Shown in pieces: positions 13,318-25,979 of a DNA stretch of 64,000 nt. This stretch comes from Chrysomallon squamiferum (lineage: Eukaryota > Mollusca > Gastropoda > Neomphalida > Peltospiridae). Location: NCBI GenBank assembly GCA_012295275.1, contig CM022665.1, forward strand, positions 4,261,167-4,325,166, written 5' to 3'. The notes beneath the pieces were generated by a model, which worked only from the letters and a program-made list of their open reading frames with translations, did no database searches and was not told the origin of the DNA. The translations under genes and the position numbers were made by a program. Each line of letters opens with the position of its first letter. Within the stretch, counting starts at the first letter, position 1.

Positions 13318-13350
13318 ACACACACACACATGTGTGTGTGTGTGTGTGTG
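13318..13350. repeat. self-complementary (AC)n(GT)n tract
   Basis: An AC run is followed directly by a TG run around a central CATG, giving a perfect inverted repeat with arms of about 13 bases. The sequence is alternating purine-pyrimidine throughout, so it could form either a hairpin/cruciform or Z-DNA. Confidence 0.9.
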
Positions 13351-13399
13351 AAAATGACAATAAAAAATAAGCCAAAAATAAACAACATTAAAAGCACCA

Positions 13400-14175
13400 T
13401 TAAGCACATATTAGAAAAATAAATGTTGATTGCACTATGTTATGAATGTGAATCAAGAAATACATCTTAACATCTGTTGCTAATTTTTCTATATGATCAT
13501 TAAACTTGTCAATGGAAGTGGAAAAAGAATAAATAATTTTATTTCTTTGCATCAAGATATATTTTATAATCTGTTCTTCATTACTTCTATAAAAGCCATC
13601 AAACATGTACCACAGACCAATAAAAGTCAAAACTGGACAATGGCTTTGTCAAAAGAAAAAAAATAACTATATTTGTACACAACAAGATAATAATTAACAA
13701 AATGAGAATGTTAGTGTTTATAACTATTAATTAATTATTTCATCGTATTCTCGATCAGGATAAGTAATTACATTCAGTACTTTGCTGTTTAGTAATTGCT
13801 GTTGTACTCAGTACTTTCTGCTTTGTTGTTCTCAGTAATTGCTATGGAGATGAAGTTCCTGGCACATTATATTCTGTTTTAAGCATAGAGAATTTCTACA
13901 ACCTGGTGATCATTCACTGCTATCTCGTGGCGTGACAGTGGATCGAAATTATGAAATAATCAACAAATATTTTGTTCTGTAGACACTGTACACAAAGAAG
14001 CAGAATTGTGTAGAGAATATAGATCAGAATTAAGCCACAGATGTGTAGTAATTGCAATGTCAAACAGAAAGTGGTCAGTTATATACGGTAGCATACAGAC
14101 TTATCATGATTTATCATTTCTTCTTTATCATTTCTGTTAAGAACACATTTTAGTATTTTATTATATGTATGTGTA
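13400..14175. other. unique non-coding stretch, no gene seen
   Basis: No repeat family or gene was recognised. The 76-codon minus-strand frame at 13400-13630 lacks motifs and splice sites. Confidence 0.55.
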
Positions 14176-14177
14176 TA

Positions 14178-14180
<3 letters not shown>

Positions 14181-14244
<64 letters not shown>

Positions 14245-14254
14245 CTGTTTGTGT

Positions 14255-14303
<49 letters not shown>

Positions 14304-14319
14304 GTGTTTGTGTGTGTAT
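14181..14319. repeat. long interrupted (GT)n microsatellite
   Basis: About 140 bases of GT with a few TTT or TCT interruptions, ending in TTTGTGTTTGTG. All three overlapping frames here (poly-Cys/Val on the plus strand, poly-His/Thr on the minus strand) are artefacts of the repeat. Confidence 0.95.
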
Positions 14320-14329
14320 GCCACAGAAC

Positions 14330-14965
14330 TACATTAAAGATCTGACTTAACAGAAAGCAAACACAGTCTGGCAAATTGCATCATTGATATTAAAGATTTT
14401 CCAGCATCTTATAACTTTCTTTTTATGATAATTATATATCTGAGCAGGAGATAAATATTAGCACAGACAGTACTAATTCACTTTACTGACTAAACAAGAC
14501 TGAAAACGTAAGTGTGGTGATAACCACTGCAATCATGATTGCCAACTGGAGCAGCTGTAATGATATTCTTTTATTTAAAAACCCCCAACAATTTCACACT
14601 TTCACTAATGATAGAAACTGAAATATAAAAATGTCTGAAAAATATTTAAATATTCTTGGAAAGGAAAAAAGGTATCAATGACATCCTGAATAATTCATTG
14701 AATAATAATGTTATATTCACTATACACGTCAGTTCATTTCTGTGTAAATAAAATCCACAGAAAATCCATGATATATATTTCAATATATAATACATCAGGA
14801 TGACATTAATGTACTTGCTTTGCTTTCTGTTTCAGAATTTACAAATGGTTTAAGTACTTAATATTTTCCACTGAAGAACTGATTCATCTGTGATGGCTGG
14901 TTTTATTGTGTAACAAATTAATTTCCTAAGATGATTAAATAGCAATGGTCAATAAAATTTTAATG
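14330..14965. other. unique AT-rich stretch, no gene seen
   Basis: No gene, tandem repeat or recognisable element was seen between the GT microsatellite and the SINE that follows. Confidence 0.5.
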
Positions 14966-14979
14966 TGGGCATAATGGAA

Positions 14980-15235
14980 AGTTTTATAAGCTAATAATTT
15001 ATACTAGATGAAGAACAGACCAGAGAATCTATCCCACTCAGTGTGTCAACTGGGCTTTTCTCCCATTCTACCCAGTGTCTCTCCATTATTTTATCAAATG
15101 TTATGGTATTTATGGAAAGATGTGTATAAAAAGTCCTTGCTGATAAATGACCAATATTCAGTTAATGGTGGGTTGCCTTTCTTTTATTTATCAATATGCA
15201 AAAATCATAAGTTAGACAGCTAAAAGTTATTAAAA
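14980..15235 (+). mobile_element. diverged SINE, mollusc-type, plus orientation
   Basis: In order it shows 'agagaatctatcccactcag' (B-box side of a tRNA-like head), 'caactgggcttttctcccat', 'tacccagtgtctc', 'atcaaatgttatggtattta', 'gatgtgtataaaaagtcctt', 'gctgataaatgacc' and 'ggtgggttgcctttctttta'. These follow the order of the SINE consensus: gatcgatccc, cattgggctattttcccat, ccagccagtgc, atcaaaggccatggtatgtg, gtgcatataaaagatccct, gctaatcgaaa, gcgggtttcctctc. An open frame at 15008-15223 simply overlaps it. Divergence is high, so the insertion is old. Confidence 0.75.
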
Positions 15236-15302
15236 CAAATCTTAATTCATTTATTTATCTGTCATGTGATAAAGCCATGCTTACAACAAATAATATTACT
15301 TA

Positions 15303-15369
15303 ATAAATAACATGTAACTACAGATGACAAAATAATTAAAAGGCAGTGTTTTTGGAATGATTCATATGC
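15303..15369 (+). repeat. 67-bp dispersed direct repeat, copy 2
   Basis: Matches 10624-10690 over its whole length with only a few differences, in the same orientation. It lies about 70 bases past the end of a SINE, but copy 1 has no SINE beside it, so it is probably not part of that element. Confidence 0.75.
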
Positions 15370-15442
15370 TTAATGTATACAAAAATATTATTTCTTCTGT
15401 TGTATATGAGCTTGAATTCTGCCAGCTTGCCCCCACCCTTTC

Positions 15443-15471
<29 letters not shown>
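15443..15471. repeat. 29-base A run
   Basis: A homopolymer preceded by a C-rich stretch (gcccccaccctttc). Could be a retroelement tail, but no body was recognised upstream. Confidence 0.9.
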
Positions 15472-15473
<2 letters not shown>

Positions 15474-15989
15474 AAGTAAAAGAATATCTAAATAACAACA
15501 AATGTCAAAGGGAGACAGTCAAACAAGGGAAATAATCCACATAAAGGCCATTCCTATTTTTTCTCTGTTTTTTGGAGTTTTTTTGTTTTGACTATTGAAC
15601 AAGTAAAAAAAGAAGAAATATCACCACATAAAATAATTAAGTTCACATCACATCTGCTTTTTTTCTTAACAAGCTGACATTTGAAAAACTTGTATAAAGA
15701 CAGAAAATTTCCTATTTTTTCCACATTTCGGTAAGTCCCCTAGGACTGCTGACATTTAAAACTAGTCCCAGTAGGAAGTTTTTCGCAATCATAAGTGTTC
15801 ATGATCTAGCTGTTGCTGCATTTTACAGGGTTACAGATGACGTTCTGCATGCAACAAGACTCAAGCTATGTCTTCTTTAATTACGAGTTAGTGAATCAAT
15901 AAGAACATTCCACAAATGAAATCACATTAACCGATAAATGTAAATTACTGTGTTATTCAGTATTACACTCTGTTAAATACAGACATCAT

Positions 15990-16620
15990 ATATGATAGTG
16001 TAGTTACACAACGATGTTTAATACAAAGTTCTATAACACAGAAGCATGTCCTATGATAATGTGATACATTAATATGTTTATTTAATACAAAGATCTGTAA
16101 AATAACAGGCAGGATGTATATAGTGGTTTTATACATGGGCCTATAACACAGCAGGTGCAGAAATATATGTCTGTGTTTAACTATTATTATACAGTTTTAT
16201 GCTTTATTAACATAACTTTACCTAAAACAGTAAAATACTGATATGCTATTTAATATGTTTATTTAATACAAAGTTCTGTAACATAACAGGCAGGATCTAC
16301 GTCTGTATTTAACTATTAAATGCTATTCTGTATTATTAAATGTTATTGACATTATGATGTATTACATAATAAGCAAGACATATGACAATATAATATACTG
16401 TTATTTTATTTAATATTTAAAGCAGATGATCTTGTTCAGACAGGATAACAATGTAATGTACACTATTATTCTATTTAATATGATATCCACTCTGTAACAA
16501 GCAGTATATATGGCAGTTTAATACAACACAAATCTTTGCATTTCTTAATCAATCTGCTAGATTATAGTTATATATTTAATATGAATTAAATAACAGATCT
16601 TACTATACTGGTAATATACT
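15990..16620. repeat. decayed tandem repeat, unit roughly 75-80 bp
   Basis: The phrases 'tttaatacaaagttctgtaa', 'cataacaggcaggat', 'tctgtatttaactatta' and 'aatatgtttatttaatac' recur near 16018, 16080, 16140, 16258, 16320 and more weakly to 16600. Copies are unequal in length and diverged. The 'taata..atttaata' content resembles the array at 25.98-26.34 kb and the two may share an origin. Confidence 0.6.
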
Positions 16621-16836
16621 TACTGGGTATAAAAATGTGATTCATTCCATTAATTATTTTTTTATTTTTTATTTTTTTCCCCTGTAGATCACAACACTCA
16701 TACAACACTTAGATAAACTATGAACTGTTTGGAGAAGGTAATAGTAAATGGGAATTGACTCTATCACCCATCATGTCAATGTTCTTACTTTTGAGATGTA
16801 GTCTGCTTCTGTACTGGACTGAAAAAAGTCTTCATA

Positions 16837-16864
16837 ATAAAAATAATAATAATAATAATAGTAA

Positions 16865-16908
<44 letters not shown>

Positions 16909-16975
16909 ATAATAATTTATAAAAATAATAATGATAATGACAATGATAACAACAACAACAACAGCAATAATAATA
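16837..16975. repeat. AAT / TAG / AAC trinucleotide microsatellite
   Basis: AAT units to about 16860, about 15 TAG/AGT units to about 16908, then AAT and AAC units. The minus-strand frame through it reads poly-Leu and is artefactual. Confidence 0.9.
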
Positions 16976-17039
16976 TGTAAAATTATAAACAGTTTCAGAG
17001 ACTTTTTCTACATTAGTAATCATTTTAAGCATAACCTAT

Positions 17040-18120
17040 GTAATAAAGCCCTTTTATGTATAAAAATAATAACACCCATTTTGATCAAGGATTAAAAGGA
17101 ACCTAATGATCTTTGCCATTAATGATTTCATAAAGCCTGGTTTCTTTCAAAGTTTTAATATATAAAAAAAACCAACATTTCAATTCATCATTGATTAAAA
17201 GAAAACTACAGTCTCAATCCATGACAGATGAACTTCAATTTCCTAAAACCTCCAACAGTATTCTTAAACAAACAGTTCCTTTCCTTCCCCTCTTTATTTA
17301 TTTATCATTATCACACACAGATAAACAACTTCTGTGTTTCTTTTTAATTAATACCAGGAATTAAACTGATAAAAGAAAAACGACATCTCATCCCCCAAAA
17401 AAGAAATATAAATAAAAATAAAATAAAATAAAACAACCAAAAATAAAAACAAAACAACCTGGAATTAAACTGATGAAAGAAATTTATTTTTGTTTTCCCC
17501 CCTAATTACTGGATCACTGCATTAAAAGAGATCAAATTTTAACTTGGAGACAGCAATGAACTGGTTGTCAGAGGTGTCAAATGACAACATTCCCCTCCAT
17601 TTTAGTGCTCTGAAAAGTAATTACCCTGGCAAAGCTGAGCAAGAATTGGCTGTTGTAGAAGCAGAAAGACAATTATTAACAACAGCTGAGCAATCATTTG
17701 TGAAATAATGAAAGCTTTCCGTCACAAATTACACACATGTTCTTGGACAAAGTAGGAAAAAAGAAATGTTTAATCACCTGTGTAACTGAGATCTGTGTCA
17801 TCAGAATTTGAGATACAAAATAAAATATAGAAATAAGAAAACGAAAATGAAAAGATTTAGACAGGGTTATGTCATAATCTATACTCAGAACAGCTGCATT
17901 TGGCAACATCATTATATTTATTTTGCTAGATTATGTTTGAGGTTTCTGTTTTTGGTCACAAACTCATTTTATCTTGAAAGTTTATCGAGAATTTTAGTAT
18001 TTTCTGAAATCATGGTATTTGCCACCGTGTAGGTTATCTTTTTATGATGGAAGGTTGATTAGTTATGATCTGAAAAAAGAATCTGAAAGTGGTAATCAAA
18101 ACACGAATAACTCCAAAAAG
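17040..18120. other. unique AT-rich stretch, no gene seen
   Basis: A short direct repeat (ggaattaaactgat-aaagaaa near 17358 and 17461) suggests a local duplication of about 100 bases. The oppositely oriented frames at 17694-17912 and 17808-18032 overlap each other and show no family motif. Confidence 0.5.
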
Positions 18121-18130
18121 CAAAGCCAAA

Positions 18131-18371
18131 AAAAAAAAAAAAAATAAAAATAATAATTAAAAAAAAAAAAAAAAATTTTTTTTTTAGTGTAAAAAAAGAA
18201 ACCCAGAAATTTTATAGTGATATTTTACTAAGGAAGGAGGAATTTTAAAAACTTTTTGAAAATTTTTGGAAAATTAAAATGAAAAAATAACCATATAGGT
18301 TCAGCTTATTTTCTTACTGCAAGGTATCCTTTTCAGGTTTAGTGATATTCCAGACGTTAGGGAAAAAAAAG

Positions 18372-18406
<35 letters not shown>

Positions 18407-18447
18407 AAAATAGAAAAAAGAAAATTAAACATAAAAAAAAAAAAAAA
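18131..18447. repeat. cluster of A-rich homopolymer tracts
   Basis: Long A runs near 18130-18145 and 18159-18175 (followed by a T run), a 30-base A run at 18375-18404, and another at 18434-18447. Homopolymers of this size are hard to assemble, so lengths should not be trusted. Confidence 0.85.
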
Positions 18448-18556
18448 GAAAATTAATGAGAAAAAAAGAGATAATCAACACATTTTGATTCTCCTGTTAT
18501 GTAAAATGTCAGTATAACATTTGAAAATTCTTTCTGTATTTGTTTCATTATTTCAC

Positions 18557-18560
<4 letters not shown>

Positions 18561-18633
<73 letters not shown>
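18561..18633. repeat. (GA)n microsatellite, 73 bases, perfect
   Basis: Uninterrupted GA dinucleotides. A pure purine strand of this length is a classic H-DNA-forming and GAGA-factor-type sequence; no function can be inferred from the sequence alone. The minus-strand poly-Ser/Leu frame is an artefact. Confidence 0.95.
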
Positions 18634-18634
<1 letters not shown>

Positions 18635-18639
18635 AGTAA

Positions 18640-20110
18640 GGGAAAAAAGATGGGTACTGGCACAAGTTTTATTCTTTTTCAGAACAGAAACAGGTTACAG
18701 ATTCTTTTAAATAGGTGCACTGAATATTGGTTGACTACTGGAATAATCAATTTTCACCTAGTTGTTTCTAAATACTTTTTTTTTTTTTTTTTTTTGTGAA
18801 ATTATTGATCCACACATTGTGAAAACATCATTATAACAATGTCATTTTCAGCATTTTAACATGCAATTAAAAACATTTCTTTAATGACTTTGTGAAGTTC
18901 ATTAAAAGCATAAATCACTTTTCACAGATGTAAAAAAAATATATATTAGCACAATTTGTATTTTGTTATGCAGCTATTAACCTTTTAATACCTAAATATT
19001 CTTGCTACACATAATTCCACAAAAAGTGCTAAAATTAAAATAACTGTCCTTAAAAAAATCACAACTTTGTCAGTGGAAATTGTTTTTAACACTTTATAAA
19101 AACTGTAATGTGTGAATAATATATAAAAATTTCTGAAAATTCTTTATTATTTCAGTTTAAACATTTCACCAAGCAAAGTCATATCAAAGCCTTGTGACAG
19201 TTTTCAACATATCTGACTTTTGCAGATGCATATAAATGCAACTTGTCACTAAGCACAAAAACGATCAATTTTTATTACAACAGATAATTTACTGCCTGGT
19301 AAAATGTCTCATCTAATGTTCAGCTGTGGAATCAACAGTCTATTGTACGTTACTGTATGTAAAGCAACAGCTTCATATTTTGATTCTAGTTGTGTATTGA
19401 TTTTAAACACAAAAGGTAAAATACTAGAGTTAAATTATCTGTATTAACACATTAGGGGCTGCAATTATTTGTTCTGTTATATTAATGTTTCTGTTGGTGA
19501 ATTTAAAATATCATAATGCTGTTCAATATCAGATAAATAAGAACCACAAATCCATGACCAGTCCATGTCAGGAAATATCATTAGACTACAGTTATATATC
19601 ATAATAAGAAATATAATAAATGTACTATGAAACAAGTACTTCCAAGAAAACTACAAGAGATAACAAAATTATATGTATGCCTCCCCCTCCAAAAATCCTT
19701 TTAAATACTTGTACATAACTACATTATTTTCTTTTGTTCTCTGTCTTTGTCTCTCTCTTTCTCTCTATTCCTTCTGTAAGTTTCAAATTCATCCAAAAGG
19801 TTTTAAATACATTTATGATAAAAAGCAATACATATAATCTAAATACAATTTATATACCATTTTATTTGCCACTGGCAACCAGTAACTACTAAAAATAAAG
19901 TAACACTATAACATTAATAATTAATGATGATTAAATGGATGACTAAGGTATTTAAGAACACTTGGGATAAACAGTTATTTGGTATCAAACATGTTGAATA
20001 ATAATGACATAAGACAGAAAAATGTTCTGCTGCCACTGCATGTGTTACTTTTATCACAACCATTTTGCATTCATCTTCATTCAGACATGAAAGTACAGAG
20101 CACAATATTA
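18640..20110. other. unique AT-rich stretch, no gene seen
   Basis: Contains a T run at about 18777-18795. The 63-codon minus-strand frame at 19914-20105 has a mixed sequence but no recognised domain and no splice context. Confidence 0.5.
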
Positions 20111-20119
20111 TTCTTTGAA

Positions 20120-20235
20120 AATCGAACTGTACAGCACTAGTTAGACACTGAACAGGACTGATCCTTAAACCTGCTATACTTCAGATAAGTGATCTAACCA
20201 CTAAGCTACAGCTTGTTTCTATATATTTAGATTCA
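20120..20235 (-). mobile_element. tRNA-like SINE head, minus orientation
   Basis: On the minus strand it reads 'gctgtagcttagtggttaga', then 'tcacttatctgaagtatagc', then 'ggtttaaggatcagtcc'. That is a well-preserved A box (TAGCTTAGTGGTTAGA) followed by a B-box-like GGTTTAAGGATC, the layout of a tRNA-derived SINE promoter. The body beyond it is truncated or unrecognisable. It lacks a full tRNA cloverleaf, so it is not a functional tRNA gene. Confidence 0.65.
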
Positions 20236-20239
20236 AAAC

Positions 20240-21470
20240 TAAATGCAACCTCAGACTGTAACCAACAGACAAAATATTCCTGATGGCAGTCTCCAAAGAC
20301 TAATACTGCAGAAAATATATATTTACTCTAATCAAAATTGATCACCAATAACAAAACCAGTAAATCTGTTAGTGATAATCATGAACAGACATGTCTTTAT
20401 ACCAACCAAAAAGGATGGTATGTTATTTTGGTCATGTCTGTGAATTCTCACAGATAAAAATGAAAAAAAAAAAAAAAAACAAACAAACAGCAACAACAAT
20501 AACAAAATTATAATAATTAAGAAAGAAGATAAGAACATTATTTTCCTTTGGCATGTTCCTCAGATCAAACAGATACAAAAGAAAAAATATATAAAAAAGA
20601 ATATACAAAATAATGCATTTTTGTCAATATCACTTCTATTAAGATCATATCTATAACTTCTGATAAATAATATATAAATTAATTTTAAAAAGTAGCTACA
20701 AATCAAAGGACATTCATCAGTATGTTTGACAAATGAAATACAAAAAGAATGTACAAGGTCTGACACTGTAATAGTAAGCTAGACATAGATAATGGAAGAA
20801 AGGTTTATACGATCAGACTATCATTTGATGTGTCCAAGCTATACTAATCTATGTGTAGCATTGCTCTGCAACAGCAGTTGGTTCTGAGGTCACCACACCA
20901 TAAACCCATCAGACTCTGGCTTGATTAATGAGAAGATGCTCTGGGGCAGTGTTTAGACATCATGCAGATGAAAGAACAGTACAGTATGGCATCATATCTT
21001 TGTCAGACAGTCAAGTTACAGAGATCAAGTAAGATCTCTGAAGTCTGGCTGTTTGAGCAATAACGACTGTATCAGTGAATAATAAGGTGATTAATAAAGA
21101 GAGATAAAGAAGAGAAAAAGAGATAAGATTTATTGGATTCAAACAAAAGTTGACAGCATTTTTTTTAACTGATTTTCAAAGACATTATTTAAATATTTTT
21201 ACGTAGAATTATTCAACCTCATTTTGTTCCACTAACTTTTGCCATCTTTGCAGAAGCTTTATGAATCCATCCTCCAGGAACTTGGAATGTTTCTGGGTAT
21301 TGAACTGGTCTAAACACTACAAACTTTTGTTCCAACCCATTGTATTTAAAATAATAATAATATGTAATACCATGTACAAATATATATCCAGTGCTTTATA
21401 ATAAATAACAAAAGGAATTGTTTTATTTAATGAAGAACTGAAAAGATTTTTACTTGATTGTTACCTGATA
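20240..21470. other. unique AT-rich stretch, no gene seen
   Basis: A segment at about 20820-21060 is relatively GC-rich but has no long frame or recognised repeat. Frames at 20332-20538 and 20560-20766 are A/T-tract artefacts. Confidence 0.5.
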
Positions 21471-21479
21471 TATAACAAT

Positions 21480-21665
21480 AAGAGAGGAAATTGTTTGCTG
21501 CCATGTCATGGACTAATCTTACTGATTAGTACCAAGTGATCTTTTATATGTACCTTCTCACAGATAGGAAAACACATGTCACAATCTCTAATCAACCATT
21601 AATTATGGAATGACTGCACAAATGAGAATTGATTATATAGCCTAATAAACCATTGTCTGTATTTA
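21480..21665 (-). mobile_element. diverged SINE body, mollusc-type, minus orientation
   Basis: On the plus strand the order is 'agagaggaaattgtttgctg', 'ccatgtcatggactaatctt', 'gattagtaccaagtgatctt', 'ttatatgtaccttctcacag', 'ataggaaaacacatgtcaca', 'attatagcctaataaacca'. This is the reverse complement of the SINE body: gagaggaaacccgctgtcgc, cttcatgggctact, gattagcagcaagggatctt, ttatatgcaccatcccacag, acaggatagcacataccacg, aaatagcccaatgggcc. This is one of the clearest copies in the window. Confidence 0.75.
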
Positions 21666-21669
21666 TGAA

Positions 21670-23840
21670 AAGAAGTAATTAAGGTATATATATTAAATAA
21701 ATAGAAAATAAAGAAAAAACTTGTATGTGTAATTACCAAACTATATTGATTATTATTTTGAGGACAGAGAAAACTGTATGTGTGTAAAACCTATATTCTC
21801 TGCAGTGCACATTTTGAATCAATGTGTTCCATAGCTGTATTGACCATATGATATGTAACAGTATCTAGTTGCAGGTTTACATGATACAAAATATTGATAA
21901 TTACTTATGTTCTTAGAGATAATGTATTTCATGTGAATATAATTATCAATATTTTCTAATTATTAAAAAAACATGATCAATAAATTTGAAATTAACTGCA
22001 ACTTAGCATAATAAAGAAAAAAAAAAGAAGAAAAAAATGTATCAAATATTTTAGTAACTGTCATGTAAACAAAATTATGTTTATTATAAGAACCAAATGA
22101 ACTACATCTATTCAATTCATGACAATCTTATAAAAAATGATAATTTCAAACCACACCTATAGCTACTACTAAGAATTGTTGAAAGTTAAGTAAATCACAC
22201 AGACTACAGTGTTCTAGCATACTGTATGCCTCCATAAGAATACAATTTGCTGTATAGTAATTTTGGATTAACAGTTTCAAATTACAGTTGGTCAAAATAG
22301 AAGATGCCAAAGTCATGTAATATTAGTTTTCAAGCATGAATGATCAATACGGTGTGTTTACTGTAAAATAAATACTAGTAAATAGATTAATAAAAAGTGA
22401 AATCAGCACTGTCTTTACTTAAAACATTAATGTGCAAAAAAATAAAATAAAAAAAAAAAAAAATTAAAAAAAAATTAAAAAAAAAAATAAAGAAAATAGA
22501 AAATAAAGAAAAAACAGAGACAAAAAAAGCAACAACCATATAAGCAGTATATATTTTGAATAAAAAGAAGAAGAAAAAAAAGAGTATGTGTGAGAAAGAT
22601 AACCTGTGTTAACCACCTCTTGAGGTCTGTGATTGCAGTGAAAGAAATTGATCTTTGGATCACTTGCAATACATCATGCTCTTGAAAAATAGATGTTCTC
22701 CCTTGAAAAGAACTCTTTTCTCCAATCGATAATCACAAACTTAAACTTTAAACATGTTTGACAGAACAAACCATTTGTAATATCGAGATGGTTTAAATGA
22801 AGTCTGGACAGGAAGAAAAGAAGACAAAAACAACATGACAAGAAGGAAAAAAAATTAAAAACAAAAATAACAAAAAAGGATTCCAACATTACTGTATTTA
22901 TAGCCAAATCATTTGCCTTTCCAGAATCCCTAAAAAACTTGTAGCTATATTTTTGTTAGACTGAAGATAGATTTGGTTATCAGTCATTTAGTATGTATCA
23001 TGAAGTTTAAAACTGTATTAATAACATTATTTTAGATATAGGAATAGAGTGGTTTGATAATTGGCTTCAAGGTGACAGAAGCCACCCAGAACTAATTTGT
23101 GAGTTGTCAGACTCATTTTTCTAACCAGTCACATAACTCTAAAATATCAGTGATTTGAATGTAGAATGCTTCATAGTAACTTAACAAAATAACCATCTAA
23201 AAACATAAATAAACTCAACAAATGAGAATGCAATTTTTTATTTTTTATTCAGAATTTCATTATCTAGGTGTGGTATCTTTAGAAATATATATTTTTTCTA
23301 ATATTTTTATACAACTAAATCATTCATTTAATAGTTTTTTTTTATGCTGATTTCAATTTATTAAGCTTAAAGAAGCTTAAAATCCACAAAAATCAAAATG
23401 ACTTACACTAGCCAGCAGCCATTATTCTCAAAACATTTAGTAACAATTACTTTCAGTAACTTTGTCCAGTGGGGAATTGTCTGTTTACCGAGAAATAGCT
23501 AGAAACATTTTTTTCCCATGAAATAATGAAGTTGACATTTATGAAAACATCTACACAGGTTAATATACTTTAGCTGAATAAAATGGTTAAAATTAATCAT
23601 GCCCAGTATAAGACTGTCTGAAAATTCCATAAAGTTTCGTTAACAGCCCCAAAATCTGACTCAGATCAGTGCTTGAGTCTGTGACCATTAACAGCCAGTT
23701 TGTATGCTACCAGCAAATACAAGATAAAAGTGAAAAGTCACATCAAGCCATTATAAAACTCTCAGCAATGAAGCAAAGTGGACAAGGATAATTTTAATTA
23801 GATTTAGACATTTGTGCTCAACTTCAAAGTTAACCATACT
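21670..23840. other. unique AT-rich stretch, no gene seen
   Basis: Includes A-rich low complexity at 22436-22520. Minus-strand frames at 22475-22669 and 22674-22907 are rich in Phe/Leu because of A tracts and are not genes. Confidence 0.55.
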
Positions 23841-23853
23841 CACTTAATTAATG

Positions 23854-23880
<27 letters not shown>
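23854..23880. repeat. 27-base A run
   Basis: A homopolymer. No retroelement body was recognised next to it. Confidence 0.9.
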
Positions 23881-23884
<4 letters not shown>

Positions 23885-24304
23885 CAAAAAGTATTTGGGG
23901 TCAAAGCTGATAAAGCATATATCACTAATATCCATCTTGACTTCCATGAACAAATAACACTAAAAAAACTGGAGAGAAAAAAAGGAAAATGGAGTCAGAA
24001 GTGTGCCTGAGGCCAAGTGAAGCTCACAATAATCAGATTGGTTAAATGTACAGAAAATTGCCTGACTCTGGCCATGTTGCGTGGCTGCCTCAGTCATGCT
24101 GCTTGAATGCCCCTGATTGTTAATCACAAGAGAAAAGGCACAAGTGATGGGATGTTAGAAGATTGGATGCATGGATTCAGTTACTCCATGCTTTAGGGTC
24201 GGCTGGTGGTAAATTTAATAACACCAAGTTTGTGTTGATTTTCCTCCGTATCATGTCATTAAATGTATTTCAAGTGCATCTGAACCTTACACATGTATGA
24301 GCTG

Positions 24305-24361
24305 AATAAATAAATGAATACATAAATGAATAAATAAATAAATAAATAAATAAATAAATAT
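24305..24361. repeat. (AAAT)n microsatellite
   Basis: TAAA units, perfect in the second half (aaataaataaataaataaat). Confidence 0.95.
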
Positions 24362-24497
24362 ATGAACAAATATTTATTTAAAACTCTATATATTTAATAA
24401 TTAATGTTTTTGTTTTGCATTATGATGATGTCTGAAAGGTAGTCTGATAGATTCACCTAAAAATACTTTTTATATGAGGTATTATTCTGATAATTCA

Positions 24498-24674
24498 CAA
24501 AAAAAAAAAAAATAAAAATAAAAATAAAAATAAAATAAAATAAAATAAAACAAATAAACAAACAAATGAACAAACAAACAAACAAACAAACAAACAAACA
24601 AGTGAACAAATAAATGAATGAATAAACAAACAAATGACTAAATATATAAATAAATAATAATAATAATAATAATA
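24498..24674. repeat. compound AAAAT / AAAC / AAT microsatellite
   Basis: An A run passes into AAAAT, then AAAC (caaacaaacaaacaaacaaa), AAAT and AAT units. Two overlapping minus-strand frames reading poly-Phe/Leu/Cys are artefacts. Confidence 0.92.
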
Positions 24675-24679
24675 AATTG

Positions 24680-25975
24680 TAACTCTCTGGGTCTCTTGTG
24701 TCCACTTTGGTAAACAGATCCATTTGTTCATCACATTTGTGAGAAATTCTCTAACCAACAAGCTACATGCTACTCCTTATATTTCAAGGTTTGAATTTTG
24801 AAACACAGCGTATAATCACTTGATGAATAATTCAAAAATTGTTTGGATAATGGGTATAGATTTATAAAACTTTAATTCTCTCAGTGTTGTTGTTATGCAA
24901 ATCATGATACCAGAAGAAAAAGAAATCTGGAAGAGCTTTTTCAAAATAAATAATGATAGAAACTAATTTAAAGTAATTTGAACAGACAGTGAAATGTTGT
25001 GATTAAAAATATGACTTGATAATAACAAGAATAACAAAAATTAAATAAAAAAGAATTCAGTTTAAGAAATATACATAATATTAATAATAATAATAAAGGT
25101 ACAAAATTTGAACAAAAATTTAAAATATTTATAAACTGTAATATATTCTTTTTTTTAATTCAAAGTAGTCATAAAATTTAAAATATTTTTTATTTTTCTA
25201 TTTTTTTAAATTTATGTATTTTTTTAAAGTTCTAAAAATTTGTTTTCATAAGAAAGATAACCATTTCAAAGAAATGCAAATTCAGAAATTGCTACAAGAA
25301 CAAATCAACAATATTGGTAAATCCCACAGCAGCAACATCAAGTACAATGAACTAGGAAAATCATTACACAAGAAGTGTTCAGGGAGAAAATAAGACAGCT
25401 TGAAAGCCAGATAGAGGAACAGACAGACAGACAAATAAATGAGCAAACAGCAGCTCTAATTCATAAATTATCATATTTTGTATCATTATCAAAAGGAAAA
25501 GATATTTAAATATACATCTGCTTCAAACTGACAATTCTTCATAAAGGTTTTGTTCTCAACTGAACAGATCTGCATAACATTTAATGCTCTAATCTGGAAA
25601 TTTACAATTAATCATATCCTATATTCTATTTTCTTGTAATTTATATTTAACTAGAAAATAACAGTTTATTGTAACAATGTTTTTACATATAAAAAAGAGA
25701 TTTAATATTATGAAATTATATATTTTAGCCAATATAAGAATAGAAAAAAAGAAACTTAACTTTATATTAGCTATTAATAATTATAACCCACATTATCAAG
25801 AGAGAAAAAAACAACAAAAAAACTGCCAAACAATCAAAAAAACCCCACCCCAAACAACAATAAAAGACAAAACAAAAACATAAATAAAATAAAAATAAGC
25901 TCCAAAACACAAAACACTACCCCCCTCAGCTCATCTTGAAATACCCGACAATAACAACAATAAGAAAATATATAT
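24680..25975. other. unique AT-rich stretch, no gene seen
   Basis: The plus-strand 68-codon frame at 25677-25883 is Lys/Asn/Gln-rich because of A content and is not called. Confidence 0.55.
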
Positions 25976-25979
25976 ATAT

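Noticed and set aside
14079-14374. Frames reading poly-His/Thr and poly-Cys/Val
   Set aside because: Direct translation of the GT microsatellite on both strands.
20120-20235. Possible tRNA gene on the minus strand
   Set aside because: A-box and B-box sequences are good, but acceptor and anticodon stems do not pair into a cloverleaf. It fits a SINE head better.
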